Positions 37,733 through 37,750 of a stretch of DNA of 37,750 bases are shown here, in pieces. The notes beneath the pieces were generated by a model. It saw only the letters and a program-made list of their open reading frames with translations. It was not told where the DNA came from and made no database searches. The position numbers were made by a program, and so were the translations under genes. The stretch is from positions 1 to 37,750 of the forward strand of contig NZ_CAMFJS010000037.1 of assembly GCF_945956965.1 (NCBI RefSeq), given 5' to 3'. This stretch comes from an uncultured Roseateles sp. GTDB taxonomy: Bacteria > Pseudomonadota > Gammaproteobacteria > Burkholderiales > Burkholderiaceae_C. Positions within the stretch are counted from its first letter, which is position 1. Each line of letters opens with the position of its first letter.

Positions 37733-37750
37733 GGGAGGGGGACCTAGCTG

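Overview
The window looks like chromosome of a GC-rich betaproteobacterium of the order Burkholderiales, most like the Roseateles/Paucibacter/Pelomonas group. This rests on base composition, the atpIBEFHAGDC order, the nearby hemE and priA, and the abundance of signalling genes. It is inferred from gene content only. I see no prophage, insertion sequence, CRISPR array, rRNA or tRNA.

Layout. Positions 1-201 hold a duplicated 55-bp intergenic element with small hairpins. A GNAT acetyltransferase and an SMP-30/gluconolactonase-type lactonase follow. The complete F1Fo ATP synthase operon (1837-9263) has a TATAAT-like element upstream, a pyrimidine-rich leader before atpE, and a clear terminator at 9292-9325. 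Next come a hexose-6-phosphate mutarotase, a PPK2-type polyphosphate kinase, a minus-strand lemA-TPM-TPM operon, hemE and priA. The 380-bp gap between hemE and priA is AT-rich. It carries one perfect and several near DnaA boxes, a perfect IHF consensus and a 16-bp inverted repeat.

From 17 kb to the right edge the window is dominated by signal transduction. A minus-strand pair (an HTH-REC protein with unusual domain order, and a REC-Hpt protein) is divergent from a periplasmic binding protein gene followed by a transmembrane PAS histidine kinase. The four may form one multistep phosphorelay. A secreted S9-family peptidase, a membrane-anchored pseudokinase with all its catalytic motifs eroded, and the Rep helicase come next. 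An orphan periplasmic binding protein is then divergent from a soluble GAF/PAS hybrid kinase with two receivers and an Hpt domain. That kinase overlaps a PleD-like diguanylate cyclase by 4 nt, so its likely output is cyclic di-GMP. The right end is a LytS/LytTR two-component operon with a small membrane protein between kinase and regulator. The kinase and the small protein share an ungapped extracytoplasmic motif just after their first membrane helix.

The most interesting points are the DnaA/IHF/inverted-repeat region between hemE and priA, the shared juxtamembrane motif in the LytS-type operon, the four-gene SBP-kinase-HTH-REC-Hpt module with a repeated candidate operator, and the pseudokinase. 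No searches were run. Family names come from reading motifs, and start codons were chosen from ribosome-binding sites, signal peptides and family-typical N-termini.
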